This document shows positions 1 through 24,881 of a DNA stretch of 64,000 nucleotides, in pieces; the first letter of the stretch is position 1; every line of letters begins with the position of its first letter. The DNA is from Tubulanus polymorphus. Lineage: Eukaryota; Nemertea; Palaeonemertea; Tubulaniformes; Tubulanidae. The DNA lies in contig NC_134028.1 in the NCBI RefSeq assembly GCF_964204645.1, positions 25,332,153 to 25,396,152 of the forward strand, given 5' to 3'. The translations under genes and the position numbers were made by a program. The notes below the pieces were generated by a model, which was not told where the DNA came from, did no database searches, and saw nothing but the letters and a program-made list of their open reading frames with translations.

Positions 1-267
1 TGTCTATCTTTTCAGGCGACCTCGTTTATTTTTGGCATCGGCGTCGCAAAGTGGCGCATTTTATATTCATTTATCGGAAAATGAACCCCGGAGAACCCTT
101 ATATATATTTCTATTGACTGGTCAAGCAATGAGATGCGTGATAGGAATGTACGCGGTTCTCATTGACCCGTTTATAACCAAAAGACAAGCCGCGAGTCGG
201 AGAAATAGACACACCGGTTATTCCAGCAGTAACGTCTGTAACTGGACGTAGCAATCACAGTGTGCAT

Positions 268-399
<132 letters not shown>

Positions 400-1654
400 C
401 AGAAGCTACACATAACTAACAGATGCCGAGGACCCGCGACAAGTGTTTACCCATATCTGCTTGTGCACGTTAATGACCTGTCCAGTTTGTAATGGCGCCA
501 GTCCTCGAGCGCTAACAATAATGATGACATCGATGCACTTAACGTTGCACGGGCTAATGACGACAGACGGACATCTTAGGATTCAGTTTTCTTTGTACTT
601 CGAAATAATTTGGCAAATTATAAACCTGAACGTATCTGTGTTTTATCAACATCGTTGGAAGTTCGATGCCGTCATTACAGTTCCATCTCGTAGAACGTCT
701 ATTAAGGATGTTTAATGAAGAGCTATGAAAATCTAGATTAGAATTTTGGAATGTCAATAAAACTTTATCAAATGGCAACATTTCCAATGCAAATTATCAT
801 CCGTTTTATTACACGTTGAAGCAAATTAGGAAAAACGAATTTAGTAACGTCTAGACAGGGAATTAGATTCAGCGTATAGCTCGTAATTTGTAAGAGTTGA
901 AAATGTGTCCTTGTCCGAAAAACCGACTTATGTCAGTACAGGAGTTTATATAGAGCCATCGCACGATTAGATTTTGGCTCCTAGGACAAAACCACACGAA
1001 ATCATAATATAGTATATACATAGCCAGGAACGATAAACTAGATATACTCGGGACAGAATTTTGATTAAAAGGGATTTGTTGCGTCATTCTTTTCTTCGGA
1101 CTTTTCCACAGCACGGTGACTTGGTACATGATTGATGCTTGGGCCAGTGAATTCTGATGGCGGAATTCTGGCAATCTTCAACTGTTTGCTGAAACGCACT
1201 CAATAATGATTTGTAGACGCATTCGTGTATGAAATCTGAAGTGTCTTTACTACCGTGTTACGAAGACGGTTCAATAGCTCAACCGATCATACAGATAGAA
1301 AAATCACTACTCGCTTGCCGCAGTCATTCTGGTCTTACAACATTCTATGTACCATAGCCCGAAACATGTCAAATAAAAATGCTCCGAACGCTCCAATCTA
1401 AACCTGCAGGTGTAGTTTTCTTATCGTCTGGGACTTCAAACGTATTTGACCGAAGTATTTTAACACTTCACTGAACGCAGTAAAAAGTCCAACCTCCGGG
1501 CAACCTTCAACGCTACTGTGGCAAGCGACGATACGATAGGTGTCGCTAGAAACGTGGTCGTCCGAGTTAAACTCTCGAGATCAATTTTCGATGGATTTTA
1601 TACCAGGCATCGAATAGGAAGGTCAATGTTTCGTAGGTTAACATGATAAGGTTT

Positions 1655-1683
1655 AGTGACTTTTCGTTGATCGAAAAGTCACT
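1655..1683. repeat. Perfect 12-bp stem hairpin
   Basis: AGTGACTTTTCG and its exact reverse complement are separated by five bases (TTGAT). Function unknown; it may be the core of a degraded foldback element. Confidence 0.8.
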
Positions 1684-2565
1684 TATTCGTGATGAAACTG
1701 TTTGATAGTGGAGCCATCGGATGGGGCAGATTGGCCGTCACATTTTAATCGCACTTGACGGTCAATATGATGCGTTTTGACGTCATGTATATGACTTTTT
1801 GTATAGCTACTGAGGCTGATTTCGTACTAAACTAAACTTTGGCTGGTATTCATTAGGTCCTATAAGGTCCACTGCGGGCTATATTTTCCCAAGTTCAAAT
1901 TAGTTAATTGTTTCTCTCACGATCTGATCATCAAATTGATTACAGAATGATCGCCAGTTTTTACCGCGGTCATCAAATAAAACCTACCCGCCGGGTTTAG
2001 GACGAAATAATGATTTAATCATCGTCGAGTCTTAAGTATCGTTTTAGAAAAGACCGTTATCGGTCGTCGTTATACTTTAAACCGTGGGCGCGTGATCAGT
2101 CGTGTTTGTTTGGTCGACACTAAAATCTCTCCGGGAAAGCAACTCAGAGAAAGTGCCATTAAAACTCACCAGTTTATTACTAATAACAGTAAATTAACTA
2201 GAGGACTGAACACCGAGATCATAAATCCAGATTATGCGCAATATAAACATGCAGCGAAATAGCGAGTTCTAACCAAATTTTTATGGTTGCTTATTTTTCT
2301 CTGAGTGTACTTGATAAAGTGTTTTCGTAACTTAAGCCGTCGTCGGGTTTTAGCGTGTAATACATTTAGCTTCGTCGCTGTCTCGTTTCATTATGAAGAC
2401 CCGGGTATTACATGTCCTAAAAAGCCGCCATTCATTTGATGCAGATTATCATAGCTAGACTTATGTATCGTTTACTTTCTGGCCATAGACTTTCTGATTC
2501 GATCAGCCTCCAGTTCGCTCCATCCTGCAGGCTAATTGATATATCGCATCCCGGATTACGTCTGT

Positions 2566-2780
2566 CTCATCTCTCTATCTCCACTCTCCTCACACTCTAC
2601 TCTCTCTCACCCTTTCTCTTCTCTCTCCCCTCTTCTATTTCTTTCCCCTCTTCCAACTCATCTATCTCTCCTCCCTCTACTCTATTCTCACTTTCTTCTC
2701 TTTCCACATTCTCCGCAATCCCCTTTCACCCCTCTTCCAGTCCTTTCTCCCAGCCCTCTCTCCTCTCTCGACTCCTCGCC
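2566..2780 (+). repeat. Low-complexity pyrimidine (CT-rich) tract
   Basis: About 215 bases almost entirely C and T, with no exact unit. The Ser/Pro/Leu-rich open frames across it are artefacts of composition. Confidence 0.85.
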
Positions 2781-3986
2781 ATATTACAGATTTAACACAT
2801 GTGACAAAACATTTGCTCAAGAGTGAGACATTGAAATAGTTGAAAGTTGCAACTACACATATCAAGGACACGGGGAGCGACGATTGTCAAACAATTTCTA
2901 TCTCGGTATATATACTTCTGATTGCGTAAAGTGTAGTAACAACATCGTAAAAACCAATAAGATTCTATCCATTCCAGTGACATTTCTGAACTATCACTGA
3001 ATGAATTATGCATTTGATCTCAATCTTATACATAAAATTTATGAACGTAGCGAATTTTACTTTATCCGGGACACGTTGCAGAGTCAAAGACCTAAGAGCA
3101 GTCGAAGCTCATTTGCTTCGATAGCCAATGGAACAACAAGACCAGTTGAAGCTCATTCGCATCTATAGCCAATTAAACAATCAATCTAAATTCATAACAA
3201 AAACAAAAACATGATCTAACAGTGGGCTACAGGCTGTATTATGTAGATTGAACAATTCTGCAAATTCTCAAACCGAATTGGAGAATTATTATCTCAGGTA
3301 AAGTCTATACGCCGGTGTTTGGTAATTACCCGCGGTGACAGGTTTTATGTGGTGACTAGAGATGTGGAAAATTAAGATATACCGATGTTCATCGAGCTAG
3401 TTTCACATAAGACGGCTAAATTATCTAGCGGATATAACCGTAATTAGTACGATCATTGTAGAAATGGAAATCTGATGGTATACGGAAAATTTTCGACGCG
3501 TTTTAAAGCTCCGTAAGGGGACACATTCGATTAGCAAGTTTCGATTATCGTTTCGCGAAAAGCGACGTTCAATTTCTAGGCTGCATTTAAAACAGTCTAC
3601 GATGCAGTAACGTTATACCCTGTGTGTGTGTGTGGATGATCTCTTGAAGCCGATGCGACTCAGCGAGTTTCATATCCTGCGCTATAATGCGGGCTACGTG
3701 ATTTGAATTTGGAAACAGGTTGTTTAGGATTACCCCATGATTTGGGATTCGATCGATTTGTGATTAATGATTTCCCCGCTTCCGTAATGTCAAACAGTGA
3801 AACTCGACTGACAGTATCACTGACTGTTTCTAGACGCCGCGTTGTTTTCTTAGTTTCCAGTTAGCGCGAAAATGAGCTCATTTCCAACGGTTTTCGCATT
3901 CAAATTCATCACGTGGCAAGAGAGACCGGTTAAGGTTGTTCCGTGTCCGGTTATAGAGTACTCGCATTTGACGTTATTCCGAGCGA

Positions 3987-4484
3987 TGACGTCACGCACT
4001 ACGTTGACGTCATCACATTCATATTTCACGCTGAAGGTTCTGCGCTATTTGCCTGATAGACAACCGTTTTAAAAACCTCCTGAATTTCGAGAAGGCTAAA
4101 AATTCGTGCAGATTAATTATTGATGGTTCCCGTGAAAGATCTTCAGCCCATTCCCGAGGAACACCTCCACCAAATAATTGAAATATTCACCTCCATTGAA
4201 ATAGTTGCCATTTTTAAATCTAAAGTAATTATGTCGATGTATTATAGAGACAAATCTTTACCATGAAAGCGCCCACAGTGTAAAACGGCTTTTCGGAAGT
4301 TTATTTGGAATAAACCTCGAAAATAAAGTTCATATGAAAACCGACTTAAGACCTCCGAATTTGTCCCAAGCTTTCGTACAAAAATTTTGTAAATTTTTCT
4401 TGGAATTTTCCAGGAACTGAAAGCTCTTGTGTTAAAGCGAGTTCAGATGTTTAGATGTTGAAATGCAAGTAGGTGATGACGTCA
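3987..4484. promoter_or_regulatory. Cluster of perfect CRE palindromes
   Basis: TGACGTCA, the full cAMP-response element bound by CREB/ATF bZIP factors, occurs at 3987-3994, 4005-4012 and 4477-4484. A further upstream copy is at 1778-1785, and one lies in a receptor intron at 14292-14299. About one chance copy is expected in 64 kb; here three fall within 500 bases, upstream of the nAChR exons. This is a candidate promoter or enhancer; that it drives the receptor gene is inference. Confidence 0.5.
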
Positions 4485-5902
4485 TAGCTCTGTCTTCAAG
4501 CGGTTTCATTAGCATTTTTGTTATACATTGATAGGTTTCAGAGAATCCGAACTAGCTCCAACTGCTTGGTCCATCGGGTGAATTGTTCAGGTCAGTCCGT
4601 TGGACTCGACCCTGAATAACAATAACATGGATGATTGGATTTGATTATCTTCACGTTAAAACTGGCGTATTTCTTGATTTGATGGCTTCTCCGAAATAGC
4701 TCCGCCGTTTTTATACGGTCGGTCACAAAATCATTTCGCTAATCAGAACCGACTAGGAGTCGTCGCATCTCGGATAGGTTATCATAAATGTAAAACCCGA
4801 TCTCGGTTCGTCGATAACGTCTGCCTGAACCGACGTGTAGCGTGATTGATCGCACAATAACTAAATAAACATACGTTATATAAGAATACGAAGGATGCGA
4901 TCAATCACAGCTTGAATCAATCAATCTGAAATCATGAATATTGATAGCTTTTACGTCGACGGTTGAAACAATCTCGACTTTCACTATTTTCTCGTGGTAA
5001 TCTCGAAAAAAATATACATCTACAACAATATTTCAATGAGCAAGCAACCTTTCGTGCTTTCAACTTTCAATTTATGAAATTTTACCGTGTTATTTCGTTT
5101 CATCGAGAGCTAGCAAAAAGCCCGTGGGAATGATGGGTATTTGAAGCGCGGCAAGCTTATCGATTCAACACATTTTCAGGGTTTAAGGGGTCGATTCTTA
5201 TCAAGCGAACTTCGAATATCTCCCGTGATATCTCACATGCGATGGGATCTCGGGAACTCGGATAGTCTTGCCGGTGAAACCAAGGAGAATTACTAATTTA
5301 GAGAATTGCTGGACCGCGAAGAGACCATGTCAGAGCACGGAGTAAATAAATTTGTAGTTTTAAGGTGAAGAAGAATGTGCTATAATGTTTTTTCAAAGAA
5401 TCATAGTTATTGAGCGTCGTCTTGAAATTCTTCATTTATATGAAATTCAGTTATCATTTTTTGATCATGTACTTCTTGCTGATGCTTAATTAGCTTAATG
5501 GACGGAACATTAATCAGTTCATTTCACTCGTCGCCGAATACGCGAAATTTCATGCTGCTTTAGCAACATCACCGAAATATTCTTCAAACAACGCATTTAA
5601 TTAATGTATTTTTATGAAAAATCTATGCAAATCTATGCAAATATACGTAAATATGGTGGAAATCGATGTATTCATTTCAAGTGACACATAATGTTAGTGT
5701 AGAAGAGAGATCTGTTCAGACGTTTTAAAGAAATGTATAGCATGATCCGGTGGATTCGACTTACTTCGATAACCGAAATTCGCACTGGCTTGCATTGGAA
5801 CCCTCGTAATCTTCCAAAACAAATTTGTTTTTGTGACTTATCATATCGTAAAAATAAACCATCATTATCGATATAATTATTGTGATTATTATCTATTTGC
5901 AG

Positions 5903-16849
<10,947 letters not shown>

Positions 16850-17020
16850 GATGAGAATCGGTCGTATACAGAGGGATACTTCGTCGACGATAAAATGCTG
16901 TTATTCCAACTAGACAATGAAAGTACAGTAGTTCTTACTACAACATAAACTCGAACTAACGCGTTCAAAACGAATATGACGAATGATAAGGTTTCTCTTG
17001 CATCAACAACGTTAGAAATA

Positions 17021-17193
17021 CAGTCAACACCCGATATACCGCCTACATCGGTGCAGAACGATTTCGGCGGTATAGAGAGTATGGCGGTATATCGGGAGTG
17101 TTTTACTATCTATTTGTATAGAGATAAATTGAGAAAACCTGGCGGTAGGCGGGGTGGCGATATATAGGAGGGCGGTATATCAGGGGTTGACTG
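17021..17193. mobile_element. Tc1/mariner-like MITE
   Basis: 173 bp flanked by TA. Inverted ends of about 25 bp: CAGTCAACACCCGATATACC at the left and a matching GGTATATCAGGGGTTGACTG at the right. Contains an internal second inverted motif around GGCGGTAT. Non-coding. Confidence 0.85.
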
Positions 17194-17458
17194 TATAGCA
17201 ATTTGAGAAAGAGGTATAGAGCGAGGGTTTTTTCATCAGAGATAACCTTACATTACCTCTGCGAAAATCAATCCCTAGCCATCTTTGCTTCCATTTTCAA
17301 TTGGAATTCTTCCTAATTTTAATTGAACGAGAGCCACGATCTTGCCAGGTTAAAATGATGTCAGTTTTGTTTTTTTGTTAGCACGAATGTTCATAGTTTA
17401 CTGGCGCCAGTTTTTATAGACAATATTCAACTCAATCGCTTATCCTGCGGAGTTAAGC

Positions 17459-17650
17459 CCAACGCCCACGGCACCGAAAAAACGTTTTTTCCTCGTGAAA
17501 AATACGTTTTCGATGGTTTTTTGTAATGCCGTGTGCGAGGGAGGCAAAACACAAAACGCCGAACTGAAAAACGTTTTTCACGAGCAAAAACGTTTTCTGA
17601 AAAACATGTTTTCTGTTTCGGCGAAACAAATATTTTGCCGTGTGCGTTGG
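17459..17650. mobile_element. MITE-like element with CCAACGC ends
   Basis: 192 bp with inverted ends CCAACGCCCACGGCA and TGCCGTGTGCGTTGG, and inner complementary runs of GAAAAACGTTTTT type. A related, larger and more decayed element with GCCCGACGCACACG / TGTGCGTTAGGC ends spans about 37259-37743. Confidence 0.7.
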
Positions 17651-19672
17651 TCACGAGAACGTTGTGTTAATAAGTATTCAATGAAAAAGCCAATGTGTTA
17701 AGAGATTTAAACCAATGCGCTAACACTCGCCACGTGTAGTTTTTCCAATGTGACCCATTCGAATCCTGGCGTATTTCGTAATAATTTGCTAAGGATAAAC
17801 TGATTTTTTACGATGAACCTATATGAACAGTATGCGTATGATTCTTCATTGGCTACTTTAATGTACTAATCGGTATCTGGCATGAGTACACGGACACAAA
17901 CACACAAGACTTAAGTCATTTTTCTACACGAGTGCTTCCATTTGAATTATCATTATTTCTTATTGCGACGAGCAATAATTGCTAGAAAGTCAACGCAAAA
18001 ATCCTCAGGCTGCGTGTGTTTCGTCACCGTTGAAAATGTAGATTTCGCGAGGCCTCTTCTTGTCCTGGATCTGACAAACTGAAAATGCGCAAATTTGATA
18101 ATTCTCAAATGCCAAGATAATTCTCGTTTGTTAATCAAGTTTGATTTTTCTAGGTTTATTTTGATAAAAAGCGACAATGCTGATGATACATCTTGTTTCC
18201 ACATTCTTCGGGCGGCTGGCGGCGTTTTGAAAAAAAATGCATTTTTTATAACTTGTTATCGATGAAACTTGATGGTTCTAATCAAACGAACGTCGTGATG
18301 ATTCTGCTGGCATTGATATCGAACCAAGCGGCTCGCACACGCTATACAGATCCAGCGAGGCACACCGATTTCGGCGTGCGCGCGACCGGTTACGATCGCT
18401 ATTTTCTCATCTTGATTTCAAAATACGATGCAAGATGTGAAATCTGACTTTTGTAAGACTGTATTATTTAATTCTTCTCGGAGTACTCATAATGCCGTTT
18501 GATAATTCAATCCGCGGATAACACACATTATATATAATGATATGAATTCGAACATGTTAATATATACATATGGATTATCTATATTATGACACAGTGGTTG
18601 AAAACACTGCTTTATAAAAGAGCTGTAGATATCAACTCTGCAGACGACTTCAGACAGCGGCCGATGATAAAATCAGAAAAAGAATGATATTTAAAGTTGA
18701 AATCAAAGATCTTATATAGACACTAGACCTTCCAGAATATGATAGCCGCTCCCCGAATTCACCCATGACAATATTTTAGTATAGTGTCGTACGGTAAAAC
18801 AGTATGTTTTTATGTGGCCCTACATCAGTCAGACGCCAATATATCACTACCGTTGTTGCATTCCTTTAAAGCTTTTGTTTTTTTTTCTTAACTAGCGAAA
18901 GCTGATTTGACCGGTTTTAATTCCGAAGCCTAAGATTTTGTTAGTCAGTTGAGTTGGTTTAAAGAAGAACTGACAAGACAAACCACCGGTGCCAGTTTTG
19001 ACCTCGGATGTTAGATAATTCGAAATGAAAGAATTTCAACTTGAACTGTCACAGAAACCAGTTCCGCGGTTCTCTGGTCTCCGGACTCAAGAGTCAGATT
19101 ATGACCGAGAGCTCAAAAACCGGGTCTGCGTTTTAAGTAGTTACGTAGTCAGATCACGAGGCAGTTGTCCTTTCTGGAAGCGTCGTGAAACGTGAATAAT
19201 AAAATTCGAAAAAAGCATCGATTTAATTCTTCTGAAGGCTGCTGTCTGTAGTAGGTTATGAGAGGGTTATAGTAGCCCACTGAATTAGCTGCTACAAGGT
19301 GAAAATATATCCTACTATATTATCACGAATAAAATACCAAATTGTTCGTCTATTTAGATGTGTTGTATCACATTTCATGACGTTGTTTAATATTTAAAAT
19401 GAAGAAAAACGCTTTAAAGTACTCTAGATGTGATGTGCGCGCGACGCTCACAAACCTGCTTTTTATGGACAAAAATATAGATTAGAAACGAAGGCACCGA
19501 CTGTATCTACGTTTTTACCACTTTCACTCACACAATATACGCACTGTGCAATCAAGGCATGACAAAATAAAGGGCAAGAGTTTTGGCCGTTATTTTATTG
19601 CAGAAATCTATATGAATTCCCCTTTGCGCCAAATAGAACGATAATCGCGTCGCAGATTTCCGGGCAGACCTC

Positions 19673-19797
19673 GCACGGAGACGATTTGGCGCCGGCCAAA
19701 CTGGCCCGAAACCAGACCCCAGTCACATTTGGCGCGTGCATAATTAGAGAGCGATTTCACACTAAAAATCACTAACAATGTCCTGTGATCGCGGCTT
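19673..19797. mobile_element. Fragment of AGCCGCGATCACAC foldback element
   Basis: Shares CGCACGGAGACGATTTGGC, AATTAGAGAGCG and the terminal GTGATCGCGGCT with the complete copy at 62970-63245; the left terminus is altered or missing. Confidence 0.65.
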
Positions 19798-20547
19798 AAC
19801 GATTTATTCTTCAAAATTCTAAAAAATTCTTAATGTTCGTAGTCAAACAGAATTCGGATTAATTGTGGTATAGAACCTGGTACACGTGCTTGTCGTCGGT
19901 GAGTTTTATATAGCTCTGAATCCAATGCGACGGATCTATCATTTCATACGAGGTGCATTATCTATAAGTAATTCGTATCTGATATTCCCCTCGAGGTTTC
20001 TTCTTTTCATAAATTGTTTGCTGTTATGTTTTGTGTTGATTTTTGTGTTTTGGTTTGAAATTTTAGTCTCGTGCGTGCAGAGTTATCTAATGACAAGTTT
20101 TGTATCGTAATCGCGTTACTTGAATCTAAAGAAATTCTTGAATCGGATTTAAATCATTTCATCTTTTGTTATGTAGTTTTTTCTTTTTTACTATGGAAAG
20201 TTAAGACTGCGATACGTGACCGGGTACAAAAATATGACGACGTCTTTATACATGTATTGCGGTTTTGATCAATAAACAAGTGTGTCAAACCTTCCCTTAT
20301 TTCCTGATTGGTGTGTGGGATTTTTGAGTCAAAATGTGTTTCACTTACTGTAAAGATTCCAGGCTGAAAACTGAATTACTTTCAATTTTGTATAACATTT
20401 AGCACCCTTGATTGACCAGTTATTGTTCCTTGGATACTGTACTGTTTATGATGGCGTTACCAAGATTTAACAAATTCCAGTTTAATTCAATGATTGTGTG
20501 AATCTCATGGATGCATTTAATTGTATATTATATAGAGTATAGACTTA

Positions 20548-20550
<3 letters not shown>

Positions 20551-20603
<53 letters not shown>
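20551..20603. repeat. (GA)n microsatellite
   Basis: About 26 GA units followed by a G-rich purine stretch. Confidence 0.97.
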
Positions 20604-20606
<3 letters not shown>

Positions 20607-21010
20607 GGGGTGAGGAAGAAAAGGGGATGGGATGGGGTATAAAAGATAGTAAGACAGTGAGTTAAAGTGGGTGAGATAAGGAGAGAGTGAGGCGGAGAGA
20701 GGATAGGGATATTCGATATATAGTAGCACTTTTGCAATATGTCTAATTATGATTAAGGGACATCAGTTGCACGGAGTGTGCGATGTTTCTGAGAATGGAT
20801 GAAAGAGTATTAGATTGCTATGATGTCGACATCTCAACAGGAAATATTCGAGAAAAGAATTTGATGAAAAACATCGATACTATGTAACGTTCATCCTGAA
20901 GTAACGAAGTTAAGTCATTCACTAATAGCAAGTACGCAAAACCTGAGTACGCGCCGAGTTGGTTATTGGATTATGACAAAGCTTGTAAATTTTGAGTAAA
21001 AGTGTTTGAA

Positions 21011-21202
<192 letters not shown>

Positions 21203-23950
21203 GTGAGAAGGTGTGTGAGAGAGATGGGTGAGAGGTGAGGGAGGTGGGTGAGAGGGAGAAGGGAGAGAGGGAGGTGGTAGGGGACAGGGCAGATGCAGTG
21301 TGTGTTGGTATCTTTCAGATTACATTCTGTACGTCGTGAATCTTCTTTTTTTAGAAATAAACACGCAACATATACATATGTTTTATGTTGCTACCAAGTG
21401 GGAATTGTACGGGTAATTTTGATTACGCTACTATTGTGTGTAAATTTGAATGTGGTCGTGATGTGATGATGGCGGTTTTATTTTCGAAAAAAAAGAGAAA
21501 AAATAAAAGAACGTATATAGAAACATCAATTGAATTTTTGTACTTGTTAGATTAATAGTTAATAGATTGTTGAGATATATTTTTATTAGTTGGCTATCGA
21601 ATGTATGTTGTACACCGTCTTCATTGTTTTAATCGTTTCTGTCTTAAGGTGAAGAATGCTTTTTTAGAATGATTGTTGATGGTGTTGATTGGAAGAGTGT
21701 TAGTGAGTTTGAACCTGAGTCATTGAGACGTTTCGAGTGTTTATAAGTACGTTTCTGGAGAATCAACTTTTCCGATCGAACTAATTACAGTTTTAACCTA
21801 TTTTAATGATGTGTCTGGTTTAAGTTTTCACCCAAAATTGTCTAAAATAGAACTAATTTCAACTTGAGCTGAGTCAAATTCAACCAAAAACTTTTATGGA
21901 ATTGGATCTGGATCTCGGATTCTATAAGCATGTCAGATTTCATCCTGGAATCTTCGGTAGAGCGTTCAAATGGTTGAATAACCATTAAAGAAAACAAACA
22001 GTTTTATGCCTTTATCCTTTTGTTTACATCTTTTGTATACACCCAAGACAAATCTATAAACTGGTACTTGAATACGGTACTAATGGATCGTATTATCTTT
22101 AGTCAAATTTTATAATTCATTTTACTGTAAAATAGTAAAAAGAATGGTTTTTTTTTCTTCCTGGGATATCAAGACGGGCTTATGTCGACTCACGACCTGA
22201 GGTGGTCGGTCACAAACGGTCACAGCGACTCATCGCAGGCCGACCTGAGTCCGCCTTTAGGATATCAAAAATAGACAGTGTCTACTCAGGGTCATTTTCT
22301 TTCTTTTGTTAATCGTTTATTATCAAAATTTGTTTGGAAACTCTCTCTCTCCCTCGCTTACTATTTCGATAGATTACATATGATGGATGTTACCGTGTTT
22401 CTGTTCATGTTTTAAGGCGCGCCGCTATCCTCACCCCTGAATTTAAGTGTTGTTAAAACTAACTTGTGCGCCTCAATGAATGTCACACACACGCCGCAAT
22501 CTATACACACGTCGCATGTCATAACTCTAAATAATACACGTTGACATTGTACAGTGTATTGAACAATAACATTGTATTATAATCATTCAATAAAAAACGG
22601 TTTCAAATTTTGAAAATATATTCGTCGAATTGGTTTTCTTTTTAATCGTAATCGACGTCGGATACGTCATCGGAAATTTGGGTTCGAATCCTGGTGGTGA
22701 ACGATTCTGAACGAGTCCGGGCGCGCTTTTTCAATTCTCGGTTGTGTTTTGTGTCTGTAAGGTTCTACGTTTCAGGAACTAATTGTAACTCTTAGTCAAA
22801 CTAGACCGACAAAAAGAAATGAAAAGAGGAAAAACTACATATACGAATAGACTGAGTAGTGAAAACCGGTTCATTTTCCATGACATTTGAAATAGATTAT
22901 TAGGCTGCCAAATCCAAATTATCAAACAAGTCATCGGATAGATATAAGATTTCACCGGCAGGCTACGCATTTAACCGAAAATTGATTTACTTATGAGAAA
23001 AGTTGATTCTAATTTATTTGAAATGTAGAAGGAAATTGAAGCGCGGTTACTCAGTGCCACTAACGATCCCAGCGCGCGTACTATCGTTAAATCATCGCTT
23101 TGCCGGTATCCAATTAGAGTTTAAAGTGTTTTCTCGAAAACAAACATATACACTTGTTCAGTTTTTGACATCTTTATCTAACTTATTTTGGACCGTAGGA
23201 TTTTGGTTGAACTTTTTCTTTGAATTGTGTTTTGAAAATGTGGAATATCAATATCGATTTCGTAGAGGAAAGTTCTGCTACCGTTCGCTGCCAATGGAGG
23301 TAAATTGTGATAATTTGAGACCTTCTTCCCTCTCTTCTTCGCCTCCTAGAAGCTTAATCAGATTTCGGGAAATAGATGGCCATAACACTTTTCGTGAAAT
23401 ATACTCGAAATATACTCGAAGTTTAGGTGAAGCGCAGTTAGTATCGACGGTTCATTGGTTCAAGTCATGGTGATAGCTGAGTTAATCGATCGACTCTCAT
23501 CTGACCTATCCGTCATAAAAGATTCCAAACCTATAACCTAACAAGACCTAAATCTTAAAAGAGTTCACATTTCGCCTGAAAAGAGCCGTTACACAGAGCA
23601 TCGATATTTGCGGGCAAGATCCAATTCCACAGGTTGCGGTTAAAAGATGGCTAAAATCTGATGTTGAAAATAACGAATTTTAAGATTCGTCAAACGAAAC
23701 CGAAAACTGCCTGGCCCCGCCGCTTCTACCCCCAAATTGGATAGAATTTTGGAAGACTGCAAACAAAATAATTAAATCAACTCGAAATTACACTACGAAA
23801 CATATATTTTTGAAACTATTAAACTCAATCTTAACAACATCGGTCGAGAGCATTGTACACATTTTGAAAAGTTGGATCAGTTTTTTTTTCACGGAACAGA
23901 CACAAAACCGTCGTTTTTCGCATAAAAACACAAAACATGAAGAGGACAAT

Positions 23951-24592
23951 TCATAAATAAGTACAAAATCTCTGCGAGGGATTCTTCCTCATTCTTCTGG
24001 CTTTCATCTTTTGTAAATAGCTCATTCCAAGCTCGGACTGCATCGCTTCTTTGCGGCGATGGCCGGAGACTATCAACTCTCCGGACGGTATCACACGCAT
24101 AAATGAGTTCATTATTCCGATGTTCAGTCGGGCCGATGTTCTGATGAATTCATAGCCCCAGTCTTTCACTACGATTGACTCCTCGGCGTAGGCGTTTTCC
24201 AATGAACTGTCCACTTTATTACAGAGTACAAATATGCGGATTGACTTTTCATCCCGCATCGACAGAATTTCTTGCCTCACGCGACAAACGTGCTCGAACG
24301 ACGATGGATCGGTGATCGAATAGACGAGAAAAAAAACGTTCCCTTTCTCGATCGCCAACGTCTTCATAGCCGGTAAAACGTACGCGCCGCTTGTGTCCAA
24401 AATATCGAGTTTATAAGCATTGCCGTTCTTAGAGTTGAACCGGTAGAAATAGTTGAGGAAATACTCGTCTTCGACTTGCATCAGCTTGTGGAGTTTTTCG
24501 GGCACCTCTCTCTCGGTGAACCGTCGGATAATGCACGTCTTGCCCACACCAGCCGCGCCGAATACCACGACTCGAACTTTCTGAGTTTTCAT
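23951..24592 (-). CDS. Ras-like small GTPase, intronless
   Basis: Predicted membrane-associated signalling GTPase of 213 residues. Seen: P-loop GAAGVGKT, switch II DILDTSG, base-binding NKVD, and TSA. The DTSG form, and the pattern PAM..L.I..G.VF.LVYS after it, resemble the RASD (Dexras/Rhes) group of the Ras family. The last four residues CTYL form a CaaX box whose final Leu predicts geranylgeranylation. The switch I region is unusual: the effector threonine is not apparent where HKLMQVEDEYF aligns. I chose the Met at 24592 rather than one 39 bases upstream because a TATA box at 24642-24649 would place transcription start between them. No intron is needed. It diverges from the ABCC gene. The family is certain, the subfamily only likely. 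Confidence 0.92.
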   Translation of the reverse strand: MKTQKVRVVVFGAAGVGKTCIIRRFTEREVPEKLHKLMQVEDEYFLNYFYRFNSKNGNAYKLDILDTSGAYVLPAMKTLAIEKGNVFFLVYSITDPSSFEHVCRVRQEILSMRDEKSIRIFVLCNKVDSSLENAYAEESIVVKDWGYEFIRTSARLNIGIMNSFMRVIPSGELIVSGHRRKEAMQSELGMSYLQKMKARRMRKNPSQRFCTYL

Positions 24593-24641
24593 CGTGGCCG
24601 AATGGAAAAGAGCAATGATGCCGACAAACAAGCCTCGGTCA

Positions 24642-24649
24642 CTTTTATA
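24642..24649 (-). promoter_or_regulatory. TATA box of the Ras-like gene
   Basis: TATAAAAG on the minus strand, 50 bases upstream of the chosen ATG, which predicts a very short leader of about 20 bases. Confidence 0.6.
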
Positions 24650-24881
24650 CGTACACTATAGGCGTCACTTGTCAATCTTAATTTACAACTTTAGAAACCG
24701 TTGCGGAGAGATCTTAGCGAATCGGTTTCATCGCCTTTTACGTATGTAATTAGTTTTAACATGTTATCACTGCAGGGGTAAGAAAATGAATCCACCAATG
24801 AACGCGGAGATTTCACCGGTGAACACCTACGGTTTTTTCTAAAAAAAACCTCCTTAAACAACACATGCGGGTGTAACGACA

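Noticed and set aside
23003-23473. 156-codon plus-strand open frame
   Set aside because: No family resemblance, composition like the surroundings, and no splice or promoter context. Could be real but cannot be supported.
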